Shown here one piece after another: positions 1 to 7,441 of a DNA stretch of 64,000 nt. Below the pieces are notes generated by a model, which saw only the letters and a list, made by a program, of their open reading frames with translations, was not told the DNA's origin and did not search any database. The DNA is taken from contig JBEHYF010000006.1 in assembly GCA_048498315.1 (NCBI GenBank), positions 1 to 64,000 on the forward strand. The letters run 5' to 3'. The position numbers and the translations under genes were made by a program. The stretch comes from Actinoallomurus sp048498315 (GTDB taxonomy: Bacteria > Actinomycetota > Actinomycetes > Streptosporangiales > Streptosporangiaceae). Within the stretch, counting starts at the first letter, position 1. Each line of letters begins with the position of its first letter.

Positions 1-25
1 TCCCGCCGCACCCCGCGTGTGGCAG

Positions 26-98
26 GCCGCCTTAGCTCAGTCGGTAGAGCGATTCACTCGTAATGAATAGGTCGTCGGTTCGATTCCGACAGGCGGCT
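26..98 (+). tRNA. tRNA-Thr (anticodon CGT)
   Basis: This is a 73-base cloverleaf. The seven-base acceptor stem (26-32 with 91-97) pairs perfectly and is followed by discriminator T. The D-arm is TAGCTCAGTCGGTAGAGC, the anticodon stem is ATTCA/TGAAT around loop CTCGTAA, and the T-arm carries GGTTCGATTCC. The anticodon CGT reads the Thr codon ACG. CCA is not encoded. A decayed tyrosine integrase ends 86 bases downstream, so the 3' half of this tRNA is the likely integration target of a lost or eroded element. Confidence 0.96.
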
Positions 99-183
99 CT
101 GAGCGTGACCAGGGCGTTCACCTTGACCAGGTGGGTGCCCTGAGTCGTTCCGGTGGCAGTTCTGGTTGTAGTTCCCCGGATGA

Positions 184-353
184 TCACTGCGCCTTACCCC
201 ACAGCGCGGCACCCATGCGCTTCATCCCGTCCTCGGCCATCGGTGGCGCTACGTGCGTGTAGCGCTGGACAGGCGGATGTCAGAGTGGCCGAGGATCTCC
301 TGGACCGTGCGGACGTGTACGCCCTGCTCGATCAACGGCGTTCCCGCGGTGTG
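184..353 (-). pseudogene. C-terminal remnant of a tyrosine recombinase (integrase)
   Basis: On the minus strand the translation begins with HTAGTPLIEQGV and runs through ILGHSDIRL. This is the conserved C-terminal block of XerC/phage-type integrases of actinomycete integrative elements. One base is then missing near position 273. The next frame continues with QRYTHVAPPMAEDGMKRMG and a stop at 184-186, which is the normal family ending and includes the catalytic Tyr. Upstream of the HTAGT segment the sequence no longer resembles an integrase. What remains is therefore about 56 residues in two frames, without the catalytic Arg box. It lies just 3' of tRNA-Thr, the classic place for an int/att end. 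It cannot encode an active recombinase. Confidence 0.82.
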
Positions 354-356
354 GAC

Positions 357-414
357 AGCACGACAAGAGACCGCCCACTCTCCTGGTCCAGGGCGGGCGG
401 TCTCGTCGTGTCTG
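357..414 (-). terminator. Imperfect stem-loop after the zinc-ribbon genes
   Basis: ACGACAAGAGACCGCCC and GGGCGGTCTCGTCGT form a long inverted repeat with one bulge around a short central region. It lies immediately 3' of the minus-strand 105-residue gene, which ends at 421, so it is well placed to terminate that transcript before the integrase remnant. There is no clear T-tract, which is common in high-GC actinomycetes. Confidence 0.6.
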
Positions 415-420
415 GCGTCG

Positions 421-738
421 TTATCCGGAGCAGGCGGGGCAGGGCGCTTCGACCATCTGTGATGGTGTGCCGCCTCGCACATCGCCGCCGAGGTTCACGA
501 CGCGGCCGGAGCCGAAACACACGCGGCAGCCGGGAAGCCCTTCGGTCGCCGGGTGCTGCCACACGGGCGGTTCGGTCATTGGGTGGGCTTCCTCGTCGGC
601 GTCGTCGTTGCGTTCGGCCGGTTCGTTGTCGTCGCCGACGTAGCCGAGGCCGCGGCAGAACGTGCACAGCAGCCGGAGCGGCCCGAGGCGTTGTTCTCCG
701 GTGCCGTCGCAGTTCGGGCAGTCCAGTCGGTCGGTCAT
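421..738 (-). CDS. CxxC zinc-ribbon protein, element cargo
   Basis: This 105-residue hydrophilic protein has CPNC-x-GTG (about residues 8-14), CTFC (26-29), CRVCFGSG (71-78) and CPAC close to the C terminus. These are four CxxC knuckles, partly of the DnaJ CxxCxGxG type. They suggest a structural zinc-binding protein, but the substrate or partner is unknown. Its ATG overlaps the stop of the upstream 41-residue gene (ATGA), so the two are translationally coupled. Such small zinc proteins are common cargo of actinomycete integrative/conjugative elements, in keeping with the nearby integrase remnant. No catalytic domain is visible. Confidence 0.7.
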   Translation of the reverse strand: MTDRLDCPNCDGTGEQRLGPLRLLCTFCRGLGYVGDDNEPAERNDDADEEAHPMTEPPVWQHPATEGLPGCRVCFGSGRVVNLGGDVRGGTPSQMVEAPCPACSG

Positions 739-860
739 ACTTTCCCGGTTCCGTTGCAGACGACGCAGGGGACCTTGCGTGTCCTGCCGTTCTCACCGAT
801 GGTCTGTGTGCCGCTTCCGTTGCAGGCGGAGCAGTTCACTTGCTGGCCGTGTCGTCCCAT
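735..860 (-). CDS. 41-residue DnaJ-type zinc-knuckle protein
   Basis: This small gene encodes MGRHGQQVNCSACNGSG and then, about 20 residues later, CVVCNGTGKV and a stop. The two CxxCxGxG motifs form a single DnaJ-like zinc knuckle. The start is supported by GGGAG five to ten bases upstream of the ATG at 860. The stop overlaps the start of the 105-residue zinc-ribbon gene as ATGA. The two genes probably form one operon whose products bind zinc. The function is unknown. It is short, but the paired cysteine motifs and coupled start make it credible. Confidence 0.68.
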   Translation of the reverse strand: MGRHGQQVNCSACNGSGTQTIGENGRTRKVPCVVCNGTGKV

Positions 861-1089
861 GGTTTCTCCCTCGGCTGGTCGGATCGTAACTCGCGGTTGT
901 GATCGAATCCCTTCTCACCGCGCCTGGTCTGTGTGGCCGCCGGGTGCGGCCCCTCATTCCGCAGCCCGGCGGCCACGCTGCCCCGGCTCTCCCGGTCCGG
1001 GACGTCTGCCCTGTGCGGGGTTCAGGTGGGCGCGCCGCGCCGGTCGGCTGACGGCTCCGTGGCCATGGAGCTGCGACGCGCCCACGTCT

Positions 1090-1350
1090 TCATGCGCGAG
1101 CCGGCCGCCGTTGCGCGGCGGACAGTTCGACGGCGCGGCACTGCTTGAGCAGCTCGTGCGGGTTCGGGTGGTCGAGGATCACCGGAACCGGCCCGAATTG
1201 TGCTACGGCGGTCCAGGCTTGCCGCCACGGCGACCACATCACCAGCCAGCCGCGGGCCTGCATCTGGAGGTAGGCGACTTCCTGCGGGTGCGGGTCCGGA
1301 ACACGCCGCCGCGGACCGGGCGGGGGCGCGCCGGCGCCGTGCCGCATCAC
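1090..1350 (-). CDS. Hypothetical 86-residue protein, element cargo
   Basis: The start is GTG at 1350 (or the ATG two codons on), overlapping the stop of the upstream gene as GTGA. The protein is rich in Trp and Pro, with WLVMWSPWRQAWTAVAQFG followed by a PNPHELL segment. I recall similar small proteins beside regulators in actinomycete accessory regions, but I cannot assign a function. It has no signal peptide or membrane helix. It is probably co-transcribed with the 1347-1709 gene. Confidence 0.6.
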   Translation of the reverse strand: MMRHGAGAPPPGPRRRVPDPHPQEVAYLQMQARGWLVMWSPWRQAWTAVAQFGPVPVILDHPNPHELLKQCRAVELSAAQRRPARA

Positions 1351-1709
1351 GGTTCGGCCCCGTTCGGCTCCTCGACGCGCAGCACGGCGGCGATCCGCCG
1401 CACCGCCTCGGTAGCGTCCTCGATCGGCACCATCGGCTCGACGTCGATGGGCGCGTCACGGGTCGGGCCGGGCCACAGCCAGCACCACCACAGCCCGCCC
1501 TCGTCCTCGCGTAACGTGATGCGCTGGCTCAGCCCCGGATGCAGCGCCATGCCGCGCGGGTCGGTCGCCTCGCTGGCCGGGTTGCGTACGACGATCGTGC
1601 CGTCCCGCTGCACCGTCGTGGTCAGGCCGTGTGGTTCGAGCAGCGAGGCGAGCTGGGCCGCTGCACCCTCGATGAGGATGACGGGCGGCGATGCGTCCTG
1701 TCCCTCCAC
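1347..1709 (-). CDS. Hypothetical 120-residue protein, element cargo
   Basis: The frame is open up to an ATG at 1742. The GTG at 1709 is the better start, because GGGAGG lies six bases upstream of it and the ATG falls inside a putative operator. The protein begins with PPVILIEGAAAQLASLLEPHG. It ends with a hydrophilic helix of the form DATEAVRRIAAVLRVEEP. It could be a small partner or effector protein, but no recognisable catalytic motif is present. It is coupled to the 86-residue gene downstream. Its upstream region shares the core TCCATCAGCTA with the XRE gene upstream region, suggesting common control. Confidence 0.6.
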   Translation of the reverse strand: MEGQDASPPVILIEGAAAQLASLLEPHGLTTTVQRDGTIVVRNPASEATDPRGMALHPGLSQRITLREDEGGLWWCWLWPGPTRDAPIDVEPMVPIEDATEAVRRIAAVLRVEEPNGAEP

Positions 1710-1734
1710 CTGACACCTCCCGGGTGTCCGCTTC

Positions 1735-1757
1735 GTGTCCATCAGCTATGGGGACAC
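1735..1757. promoter_or_regulatory. Inverted repeat, candidate XRE operator (site 1)
   Basis: GTGTCC and GGACAC are perfect inverted arms around an 11-base centre that contains CATCAGCTATG. The site lies just upstream of the GTG start of the 120-residue gene. The 11-base core TCCATCAGCTA recurs at 3076-3086 in front of the XRE regulator gene. Two occurrences at two promoters of the same gene block suggest one regulator binding both. Confidence 0.4.
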
Positions 1758-1838
1758 TAGGGAGGCACGGATGGCGCCGACAGGGACGGAACCCACTACC
1801 CGCGGCGTGGCGTATGGGCGCGATCGCTGGGTTTCGTC

Positions 1839-3056
1839 CTAGTGTGCGACGCCGAGGAAGTCGGCGAAGGCGAAGATGCCTCGCGGCGGCTTGGGCCGGT
1901 CGAGCAACTGGCGGACGATCGCGACGGCCAGGCCATGCCGGCGCATCCATCCGGGCGCGAGTGCGCGGATCGTGCGGAGCGTCTCGACGGCGTCGGCGTC
2001 ACGGTACGTCTCGGTGCGGGCGTGCGCGACGTCGAGCAGGAACCGCACCTTCCACGACACGGGCGTCTTGCCCGACAGCGGCACGCGCTCGGCCAGCGTG
2101 AGGACGTTGCCCCAGTTACCGGCCGCCGCCTCGACGGACACGGTCTGCATCGCAACCGATGTCGGCCCGAACACGGTGGTCCATCGGTCGGTGGAGTCGT
2201 CGCCGATCCGCTCGGCCGCCGCCCGAGCGACGGCGAGCAGTTCCCGGGCATCGTCGTAGCGTTCGTGCCGGGCCGCCGCGGTCAGGCCGGACAGCAGCAG
2301 TCCGCCGTACACGGCGACGTGGCCCGGCGGCGAGCTGCGGAAGCTCGGCTCGATACCGTCTGCGGTCGTGACCGCTACACGCTCGGCGTCGGCAAGGCGA
2401 CCGGTGCGTAGGAAGATCCACGACACGCTGTTCGCGAGCATGGCCGGCATGAGCGGGTCGCCGGAGCGCTCGGCCGCGGCCTGCGCGCGGTCCAGGCCGA
2501 GTAGCGCGAGGTCTTCGTGTCGGCTCTGCACCATCGCGTGCGCGCCGAGCTGGAGGGCCTTGGCGAGCACGCCGTGCGCCGCCGCGGCAGTGCCGTTGGT
2601 GTGCTCCCGGGCCGCTAAGCGCGCCTCGGTGATGAGGTCCGGAAGGATCTCGCCGAGCGTGACAAAGTCGCCGGCGTGGTAGTTGCCCCAGGCGTCCTCA
2701 ATGCTGCGGCGCAACGTCGGCACGTCGGGCGCCTCATCTTCCTCGGCATGGTCGACGCCTGGTGCGAAGTCGTGCATGGGCGCCAGGGCCTCACGGATGC
2801 GCATCAGGTTCGGATCGGGCCGGGCCGCGTCTTCCTCGGCCACACCGAACAGCAGCGCGGATGTCTCGATCCCAAGGGCACCGGCGAGAGCGTTCATGGT
2901 GGACACGCGCGCCGACTGACGCTGCCCCTGCTCCAGCTTGCGGATCGTGTCGACGTTCACGCCGGAGTTCTCGGCGAGCTGTTCCTGTGTCCGGCCAGCG
3001 TGCCGGCGAGCGACCTTCAGACGCTCGCCGATGGACATGTCGGGGCGAAGGTCCAT
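1839..3056 (-). CDS. XRE-family transcriptional regulator with long C-terminal domain
   Basis: In this 405-residue protein, residues about 9-65 form a Cro/CI-type helix-turn-helix (GERLKVARRHAGRTQEQLAE, then VNVDTIRKLEQG). About 330 Ala-rich helical residues follow, of the TPR-like kind common in Streptomyces XRE regulators. The start is ATG with GAGGG upstream. It presumably acts in the cytoplasm as a repressor or activator of the element genes downstream (1347-1709 and beyond), all on the same strand. A motif shared with the next operon lies in its own upstream region, which points to autoregulation. The ligand sensed by the C-terminal domain is unknown. Confidence 0.82.
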   Translation of the reverse strand: MDLRPDMSIGERLKVARRHAGRTQEQLAENSGVNVDTIRKLEQGQRQSARVSTMNALAGALGIETSALLFGVAEEDAARPDPNLMRIREALAPMHDFAPGVDHAEEDEAPDVPTLRRSIEDAWGNYHAGDFVTLGEILPDLITEARLAAREHTNGTAAAAHGVLAKALQLGAHAMVQSRHEDLALLGLDRAQAAAERSGDPLMPAMLANSVSWIFLRTGRLADAERVAVTTADGIEPSFRSSPPGHVAVYGGLLLSGLTAAARHERYDDARELLAVARAAAERIGDDSTDRWTTVFGPTSVAMQTVSVEAAAGNWGNVLTLAERVPLSGKTPVSWKVRFLLDVAHARTETYRDADAVETLRTIRALAPGWMRRHGLAVAIVRQLLDRPKPPRGIFAFADFLGVAH

Positions 3057-3069
3057 CGCCTACCCTCAG

Positions 3070-3092
3070 GGTCGTTCCATCAGCTACCGACC
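3070..3092. promoter_or_regulatory. Inverted repeat, candidate XRE operator (site 2)
   Basis: GGTCG and CGACC arms flank a 13-base centre containing TCCATCAGCTA. This is the same 11-base core as site 1 at 1738-1748. The site lies 14 bases upstream of the XRE start codon, where a repressor would block its own expression. Confidence 0.4.
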
Positions 3093-3107
3093 AGGCTACG
3101 CGCGTGC

Positions 3108-3284
3108 GCAACCGCCGGCATCTGGACCGTGCAGTCCGGCGTGTTCCCGGAGAACACCAGCAGCCTCGCCCTCCACGCCAAGGTCGGCTTCCGGGTGATC
3201 GGCAGGCGGGAGCGCATCGGCCGCCATCACGGACGGTGGCGGGACGTCATCCTCATCGAACGCCGCAGCCCGGTCGTCCTGTAG
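3108..3284 (+). pseudogene. 3' fragment of a phosphinothricin-acetyltransferase-like GNAT
   Basis: The plus-strand frame reads GIWTVQSGVFPENTSSLALH, then a KVGFRVIGRRERIGRHHG block, and ends with RDVILIERRS before a stop at 3284. This is the characteristic last third of the PAT/Pat-like GNAT family (phosphinothricin/methionine sulfoximine N-acetyltransferases), whose full length is about 170 residues. The N-terminal two thirds, including the start and most of the acetyl-CoA site, are absent. The frame upstream is instead antisense to the XRE gene. The junction near 3100 marks a recombination or insertion boundary, possibly the far edge of the element that begins at tRNA-Thr. Confidence 0.75.
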
Positions 3285-3346
3285 CGGAGGGCCGGGGGCC
3301 GCATAATTCGGTTGCGGGCGGGTGGTGCCACTTTCATGATCGGGAC

Positions 3347-3889
3347 ATGACACCACCCGTACGGATCACGCTCGACGACGGCCTGGTGCTGCGCCGCTGG
3401 ACGCCGGAGGACGCATCGGCGCTGCACGCGGCCGTCCTGGCGTCGTTCGAACTCCTGCACCCGTGGCTGCCCTGGGCCGGCGAACGGCCGACGCTCGCCG
3501 ACCAGCAGGCCTTGGTCGCCATGGCCGAAGAGCAGTGGAACACCGGCGAGTCGTATATGTACGGCATCTTCGACTCGGCCGATGAGCGGGTGCTCGGCGC
3601 CGCGGGTCTGCACGCCCGTGTGGGCCCGGACGGGTACGACATCGGCTACTGGGTGCACGCCGACCACACGGGCAGGGGATTGGCGACCCGCGCCGCCGGG
3701 GCCCTGACCGACGCGGGGCTGGCGCTGCCGGACGTCGACCGGATCGAGATCCGCTGCGACGAGGCCAACACCGCCAGCGTGGCGATCCCCAAGCGGCTCG
3801 GCTACCACCTGGACCGGGTGGAGGAGCGCGAGCCTGCCGCGCCTGCGGAGAGCGGTCGGCTGATGATCTGGGTCAAGCGCCGCGCGTGA
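3347..3889 (+). CDS. RimJ/RimL-type GNAT N-acetyltransferase
   Basis: This 180-residue single-domain protein begins at the ATG at 3347. The N-terminal strand VRITLDDGLVLRRWTPEDA and the motif-A region YWVHADHTGRGLATRAAGAL (acetyl-CoA pyrophosphate loop of the Q/RxxGxG/A type, here R-G-L-A) are typical. The C-terminal motif is ANTASVAIPKRLGY. The family acetylates N-terminal amines of ribosomal proteins or small molecules such as antibiotics. The substrate cannot be told from sequence. It stands alone, just after the broken GNAT fragment, but the two are different subfamilies and not a duplication. Confidence 0.88.
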   Translation: MTPPVRITLDDGLVLRRWTPEDASALHAAVLASFELLHPWLPWAGERPTLADQQALVAMAEEQWNTGESYMYGIFDSADERVLGAAGLHARVGPDGYDIGYWVHADHTGRGLATRAAGALTDAGLALPDVDRIEIRCDEANTASVAIPKRLGYHLDRVEEREPAAPAESGRLMIWVKRRA

Positions 3890-4439
3890 GATCGAACCCG
3901 TTCCGGCGCGCCGTCGCGCACGAGGGCACGGCGAGCAGGCGTGGCGAGGGATGTCACCAGCACGGACGCGCACGTCCCGGCCGTGACGGGACGCAGGAGG
4001 CCTCTGCCGAGCACTCGGCGGGGTGCGAGCACTCGGCGAGCTGATTCCGGACGCCCGAGCCTCCGCCGAGCGCGCGGCCGTACGCGAGCCGCGCCGGGAG
4101 CGCCTGCGGGCGGCGGTCCGCTGAGGAGGGCGTACGTTCGCGTCGCCGGCGGTGATGGGGAAATCTCGGCGGGGCGTGCAACCCGCATGCGGGTCCGTGC
4201 GTATTGGGGAGCGTGGAGATCAAGCCGGGGCGGCCGGCCCACTCCGCCGCCCGACCGGCCGAACCACATGAGCGGGCGGCACCCCTGATGCCCCCACACC
4301 AAGGGTCAGGGGTTCTGCTCGCGCACCGATCCACATCGCGGGTCGGCTCGCGATCCGCCGCGCCCGCAAGCGGGCCCCGGCGCGACCACGGACCGGTCCG
4401 GATCCGTGTGGACCTCGACCATCCCCCAAGGAGACAACT
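3890..4439. other. Intergenic stretch, repeats and a palindrome only
   Basis: I find no convincing gene here. It contains a short direct repeat (CGAGCACTCGGCG twice near 4010-4045) and a perfect 14-base palindrome, ACCCGCATGCGGGT, at 4181-4194. The last 60 bases carry the ribosome binding site (AAGGAGAC) of the downstream secreted-protein gene. Confidence 0.6.
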
Positions 4440-5177
4440 GTGCGCCTCACACAAGCGACCAGATACGCCGCGATCGCCGGCGCGCTCGCCACGCCGCTGG
4501 CCTTCGCCGTCCCCGCGTCGGCGGCCACCGGCGGCGGTGACTCGGCCTTCGGCCTCTCGGCGAGCGGCCTGGTGAACATCCCGCCGACCCCGGCGGTCTC
4601 GTCCGCGGCTCGGCCGCACGACAAGAGCCTCGTCGAGCTGCCCGCCAACCGGCTGGTGCGGCTGAAGGTTCTGCACGTCACCACGAAGAAAGGTCACGCG
4701 CGGGCGAGCGTCGTCGACCTGAAGGTGGCCAAGGCCGCGCTGTCCGCGCACCTGATCACCGCCCGGTGCGACCGCGGCAGGGGCTCGTCCCACCTGGTCA
4801 AGGCGTCGCTCGCGGGGCACCGTCTCGCGGCGGACGCGGCGCCCAACAGCAGCGTGTCGGTGCCCGTGCAGGGGCTCGGCACGGTGTCGGTCGTTCTCAA
4901 CAAGCAGGTCCGCAACCCCGACGGCGGCTTGACCGTGACCGCGATCGAGGTCAGCCTCCCGCTCGGCCCCGGGCGCGCCCAGACGATCGACATCTCGTCG
5001 GCCACCTGCAGCGGCGGCTCCGTCGGCACACCCGGCAGCCCGGGTTCGCCCAGCGGCCCGGGTTCGCCCGGCGCGCCCAGCCCGTCCCCGACGCCCGGCT
5101 CGCCGGGCTCCAGCACGCCGCCCAGCCAGGCTCCCGCACCGACTCCGGTGCCTGGCAACCTGCCGGTGACGGGCTGA
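4440..5177 (+). CDS. Secreted protein with choice-of-anchor-type domain ending in LPVTG
   Basis: GTG start at 4440 with AAGGAGAC nine bases upstream; 245 residues. A signal peptide (RLTQATRYAAIAGALATPL, then cleavage after ASA-A) is followed by a beta-rich domain with the shape of actinomycete 'choice-of-anchor P' proteins (about 35-195, two Cys). A Gly/Ser/Pro linker with repeated GSPGSP units follows (about 196-240). The protein stops directly after NLPVTG. LPxTG-type sorting signals normally continue with a hydrophobic helix and basic tail, and none is present in any frame here. The protein is probably released, or the sorting signal has been lost by truncation. Confidence 0.8.
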   Translation: MRLTQATRYAAIAGALATPLAFAVPASAATGGGDSAFGLSASGLVNIPPTPAVSSAARPHDKSLVELPANRLVRLKVLHVTTKKGHARASVVDLKVAKAALSAHLITARCDRGRGSSHLVKASLAGHRLAADAAPNSSVSVPVQGLGTVSVVLNKQVRNPDGGLTVTAIEVSLPLGPGRAQTIDISSATCSGGSVGTPGSPGSPSGPGSPGAPSPSPTPGSPGSSTPPSQAPAPTPVPGNLPVTG

Positions 5178-5275
5178 CCGGCCGGTGAGGGGCGGCCGAC
5201 GGTGATCACCGTGGGGACGAGCGCGCCGATCCTCCATGGCGGTTCCGGCGGAACGCCCTGCCGCAAACGTGCGAC

Positions 5276-5330
5276 CGGCACGGACGTGAGCCAGGCACGG
5301 ACGTGAAACGGGCACGGACCTGAAACGGGG
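5276..5330 (+). repeat. Short tandem direct repeats
   Basis: GGCACGGACGTGA-like units of about 16 bases occur three times in a row (5277, 5295 and 5312), with small changes. They lie just before the terminator hairpin in the convergent intergenic region. Confidence 0.6.
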
Positions 5331-5351
5331 GCCTCCGGGCGGAGGCCCCCG
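5326..5351. terminator. Bidirectional terminator hairpin
   Basis: CGGGGGCCTCC and GGAGGCCCCCG pair perfectly over 11 base pairs around a GGGC loop. The hairpin lies between the convergent secreted-protein gene and the peptidase pseudogene, so it can serve both. Confidence 0.8.
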
Positions 5352-5372
5352 TTCACCGTTGCCGGCTCGTCG

Positions 5373-6700
5373 TTACCTGATCACGTCGTTGTGCGCCTGC
5401 GTGGTCGTCGCGAGGCTGCGCGTCGCCGCGGTGGCCGACGCCGACGGCGGGGTCGGGTCGCCGAGCTGCGAGACGTAGACGGTGTCCTGCTTGGGCAGGG
5501 TGCCGTGCAGCCAGTAGGCGTCGAAGTAGGAGTCGACGCCGCCCGGCCGCAGGTCGCCGCGGTGCACGATGCAGTGCGTGCGGTCGCCGACCTGCACGAC
5601 CATGTGCGAGCCCTTGAGGATCTTGTGCAGCTCCAGGGCACCGGCGTACGGGGTGGCCGCGTCCTCGGTGGCCTGGAACATCAGGATGTTCTTCGGCAGG
5701 TCCTTCGTGTGGCCGATGTTCACCAGCTTGCCGGGCTTGGCGTGCCAGAACAGGCAGGGCGCGTTGAACCAGACGTTGCCCCACGTCTCGATCGGGGCGG
5801 TGCGGTTGACGCGCACGGCGTCGGCGTGCCACTTGGCCCAGCTCAGCGGCCACTGCGTGTCGGAGCACTGCACGGCGTTGTAGACGGCGAACTCGTTGTC
5901 GTCGCTGCCGCCGGTGGTCTGCGCGCCGAAGGTTCCGACGAAGGTCTTGACGTCACCGGTCTTGTACGCGTGGAGGCCGGCCGCGTACAGGTCCCATACC
6001 GCCTGGCTGCGCCGGTAGCCCGCGTTCAGGATGTTGTCCACCAGTTCGTCCGGGCCGACGGCGCTGACCGCGCCGCTCTGCGGGTCCGTGTACGTGACCG
6101 GGTGCTTGGCCAGCTTCGCCCCGAGCGAGTAGAAGAAGTCGTGCACCTTCGCCTGGGTGTTGCCCAGGTGGTACACCTTGTCCCATTTGGCGATCCAGCC
6201 GAAGTAGTACTCGATGTTCTTGTTGAACACGTAGTCCTGGTCGAGTTGGGCGTCGTACCAGACGTGCTTGGGGTTGACGTTGCCGTCCAGGACCATGCGG
6301 CCGACGCGGTCGGGGAACACCGTCGCGAACGTCTGGCCGAGGTAGGTGCCGTACGAGGCGCCGTAGTAGTCGAGCTTCTTGTCGCCCAACGCCGCCCGGA
6401 GCGTGTTCATGTCGCGGACGGAGTCGATCGTCTTGATGTGGTCGAGCAGATCCAGCGGGGAGCCCGGCCCGTACTTCCTGGCGCACGCCTCGGCGTAGGC
6501 CTGGGACTTCTTCAGCCAGACCGCGTCGTCCTCGGCGCCGCCGGTGCCGTACTCCGGCCGCGGCGCGTTGCTGTAGTCGACGTCGCAGCTGATGGCCGGC
6601 GTGCTGAAGCCGACGCCGCGCGGGTCGAACTGGCACCTATGACGCCGAGCCCGGACAATCCCAGGCCGGCGGCCGCGGCGGCGACGGCGAGCTTCTTCAC
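5373..6700 (-). pseudogene. Exported tripeptidyl-aminopeptidase-like alpha/beta hydrolase, disrupted
   Basis: The start is GTG at 6700 after AAGGGGG, and encodes a good signal peptide (MKKLAVAAAAAGLGLSGLG). About 25 codons in, the frame no longer matches the rest. The body, in a different frame, begins abruptly at CQFDPRGVGFSTPAISCD and then runs intact to the stop at 5373. It contains the nucleophile elbow GASYG, an acid region ATEDAATPY and the catalytic-His region THCIVH. In SlpD/Tap-type secreted peptidases about 100 residues separate the signal peptide from the FDPRGxG strand, and these are missing. A deletion that also shifted the frame has fused the two ends. The catalytic Ser, Asp and His are kept, so the loss is probably recent. 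The long open frame reaching 6806 has no plausible start of its own. Confidence 0.78.
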
Positions 6701-6904
6701 GAAACCCCCTTACGGGTCGGTTCATTAGTCCGACAGATGGTGAACAAGGGGAAATTTTGGCTGTAAGGCAAGTGACGTAGAAGATCGTTGCCTGGATGAT
6801 GGCCAAACCGTAACGATCGCGGCAAATCAGGAGAAGACGGCCGCCGTGCAGCGATGTGGGCGTCCCGAGCGCGACACCGGCTTCAGAGCATGGGGCGCTA
6901 CAGA

Positions 6905-7200
6905 GCTTGCGGCGCTATCGGGGTCTGCGAGGCCCGGGGTTTGCGGGGCTTGGGGGCTATCGGGGTTTGGGGGCTCAGGGCTTGCGGAGCTCACGCGGCT
7001 CACGGGGCGCGGGGGCTGCAGGGTCGCGGGGCTCCGGGCTCGCGTGGCTTCGGGCCTTGCCGGGTTCAGGGTTCGCGGGGACTCGGGGCCCGCGGGGACT
7101 CGGGGCCCGCGGAAACTCGGGGTCACGTGCCAGCGCCGCGTACACGACGCGGGGGCTCGGTGCTCGCGGGGACTCAGGGATTCGCATGCGGGGTTCGCTG
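6905..7200 (+). repeat. Degenerate GC-rich repeat tract
   Basis: About 300 bases are built from variants of GCGGGGACTCGGGGC and GGGGCTTGGGGGCT. The clearest copies are at 7074-7127, where a 20-base unit is repeated nearly exactly. All three frames are open for long stretches only because of the composition. I regard it as non-coding. Together with flanks to 7272 it fills the gap between the peptidase pseudogene and a small membrane protein gene. Confidence 0.6.
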
Positions 7201-7272
7201 GGCCCCCGGGCCCGAAGGGATGCGCTGCGGAGGCGGTGCGGCCCTGTCAGGCCCGGGGTTTCGGTGTGCGCC

Positions 7273-7419
7273 TCACCAGGCGATCAGCGGCAGCCGCCGG
7301 GTGGCGATGAACAACCAGGCCACCACGGCGACCAGCGTGGCCAGGCGGAGGGTGCCTCCCCAACTCCGCAGCGCAAAGCGGATGGTCCTTCCCACTTCCT
7401 GGGCGGTAGACGACTTCAT
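7273..7419 (-). CDS. 48-residue single-pass membrane protein
   Basis: ATG at 7419 is preceded by AGGGGGGAACCG, a strong ribosome binding site. The product starts MKSSTAQEVGRTIRFALRSW. It has one hydrophobic helix (LRLATLVAVVAWLFIA, about residues 25-40) and a short tail ending LPLIAW. The topology would be N-in with a basic amphipathic N-terminal helix. The function is unknown. The gene is on the opposite strand to the biosynthetic operon and about 0.7 kb from it. A very stable hairpin lies in its leader. Confidence 0.6.
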   Translation of the reverse strand: MKSSTAQEVGRTIRFALRSWGGTLRLATLVAVVAWLFIATRRLPLIAW

Positions 7420-7441
7420 CGGTTCCCCCCTAAAAGCACGA

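Noticed and set aside
4766..5188. Long Arg/Gln-rich plus-strand frames over the secreted-protein gene
   Set aside because: Shadow frame of the GC-rich gene; no start context and no motif.
5391..6728. A 445-residue open frame on the plus strand opposite the peptidase pseudogene
   Set aside because: Val/Gly/Arg-rich antisense frame. The minus strand encodes clear hydrolase motifs.
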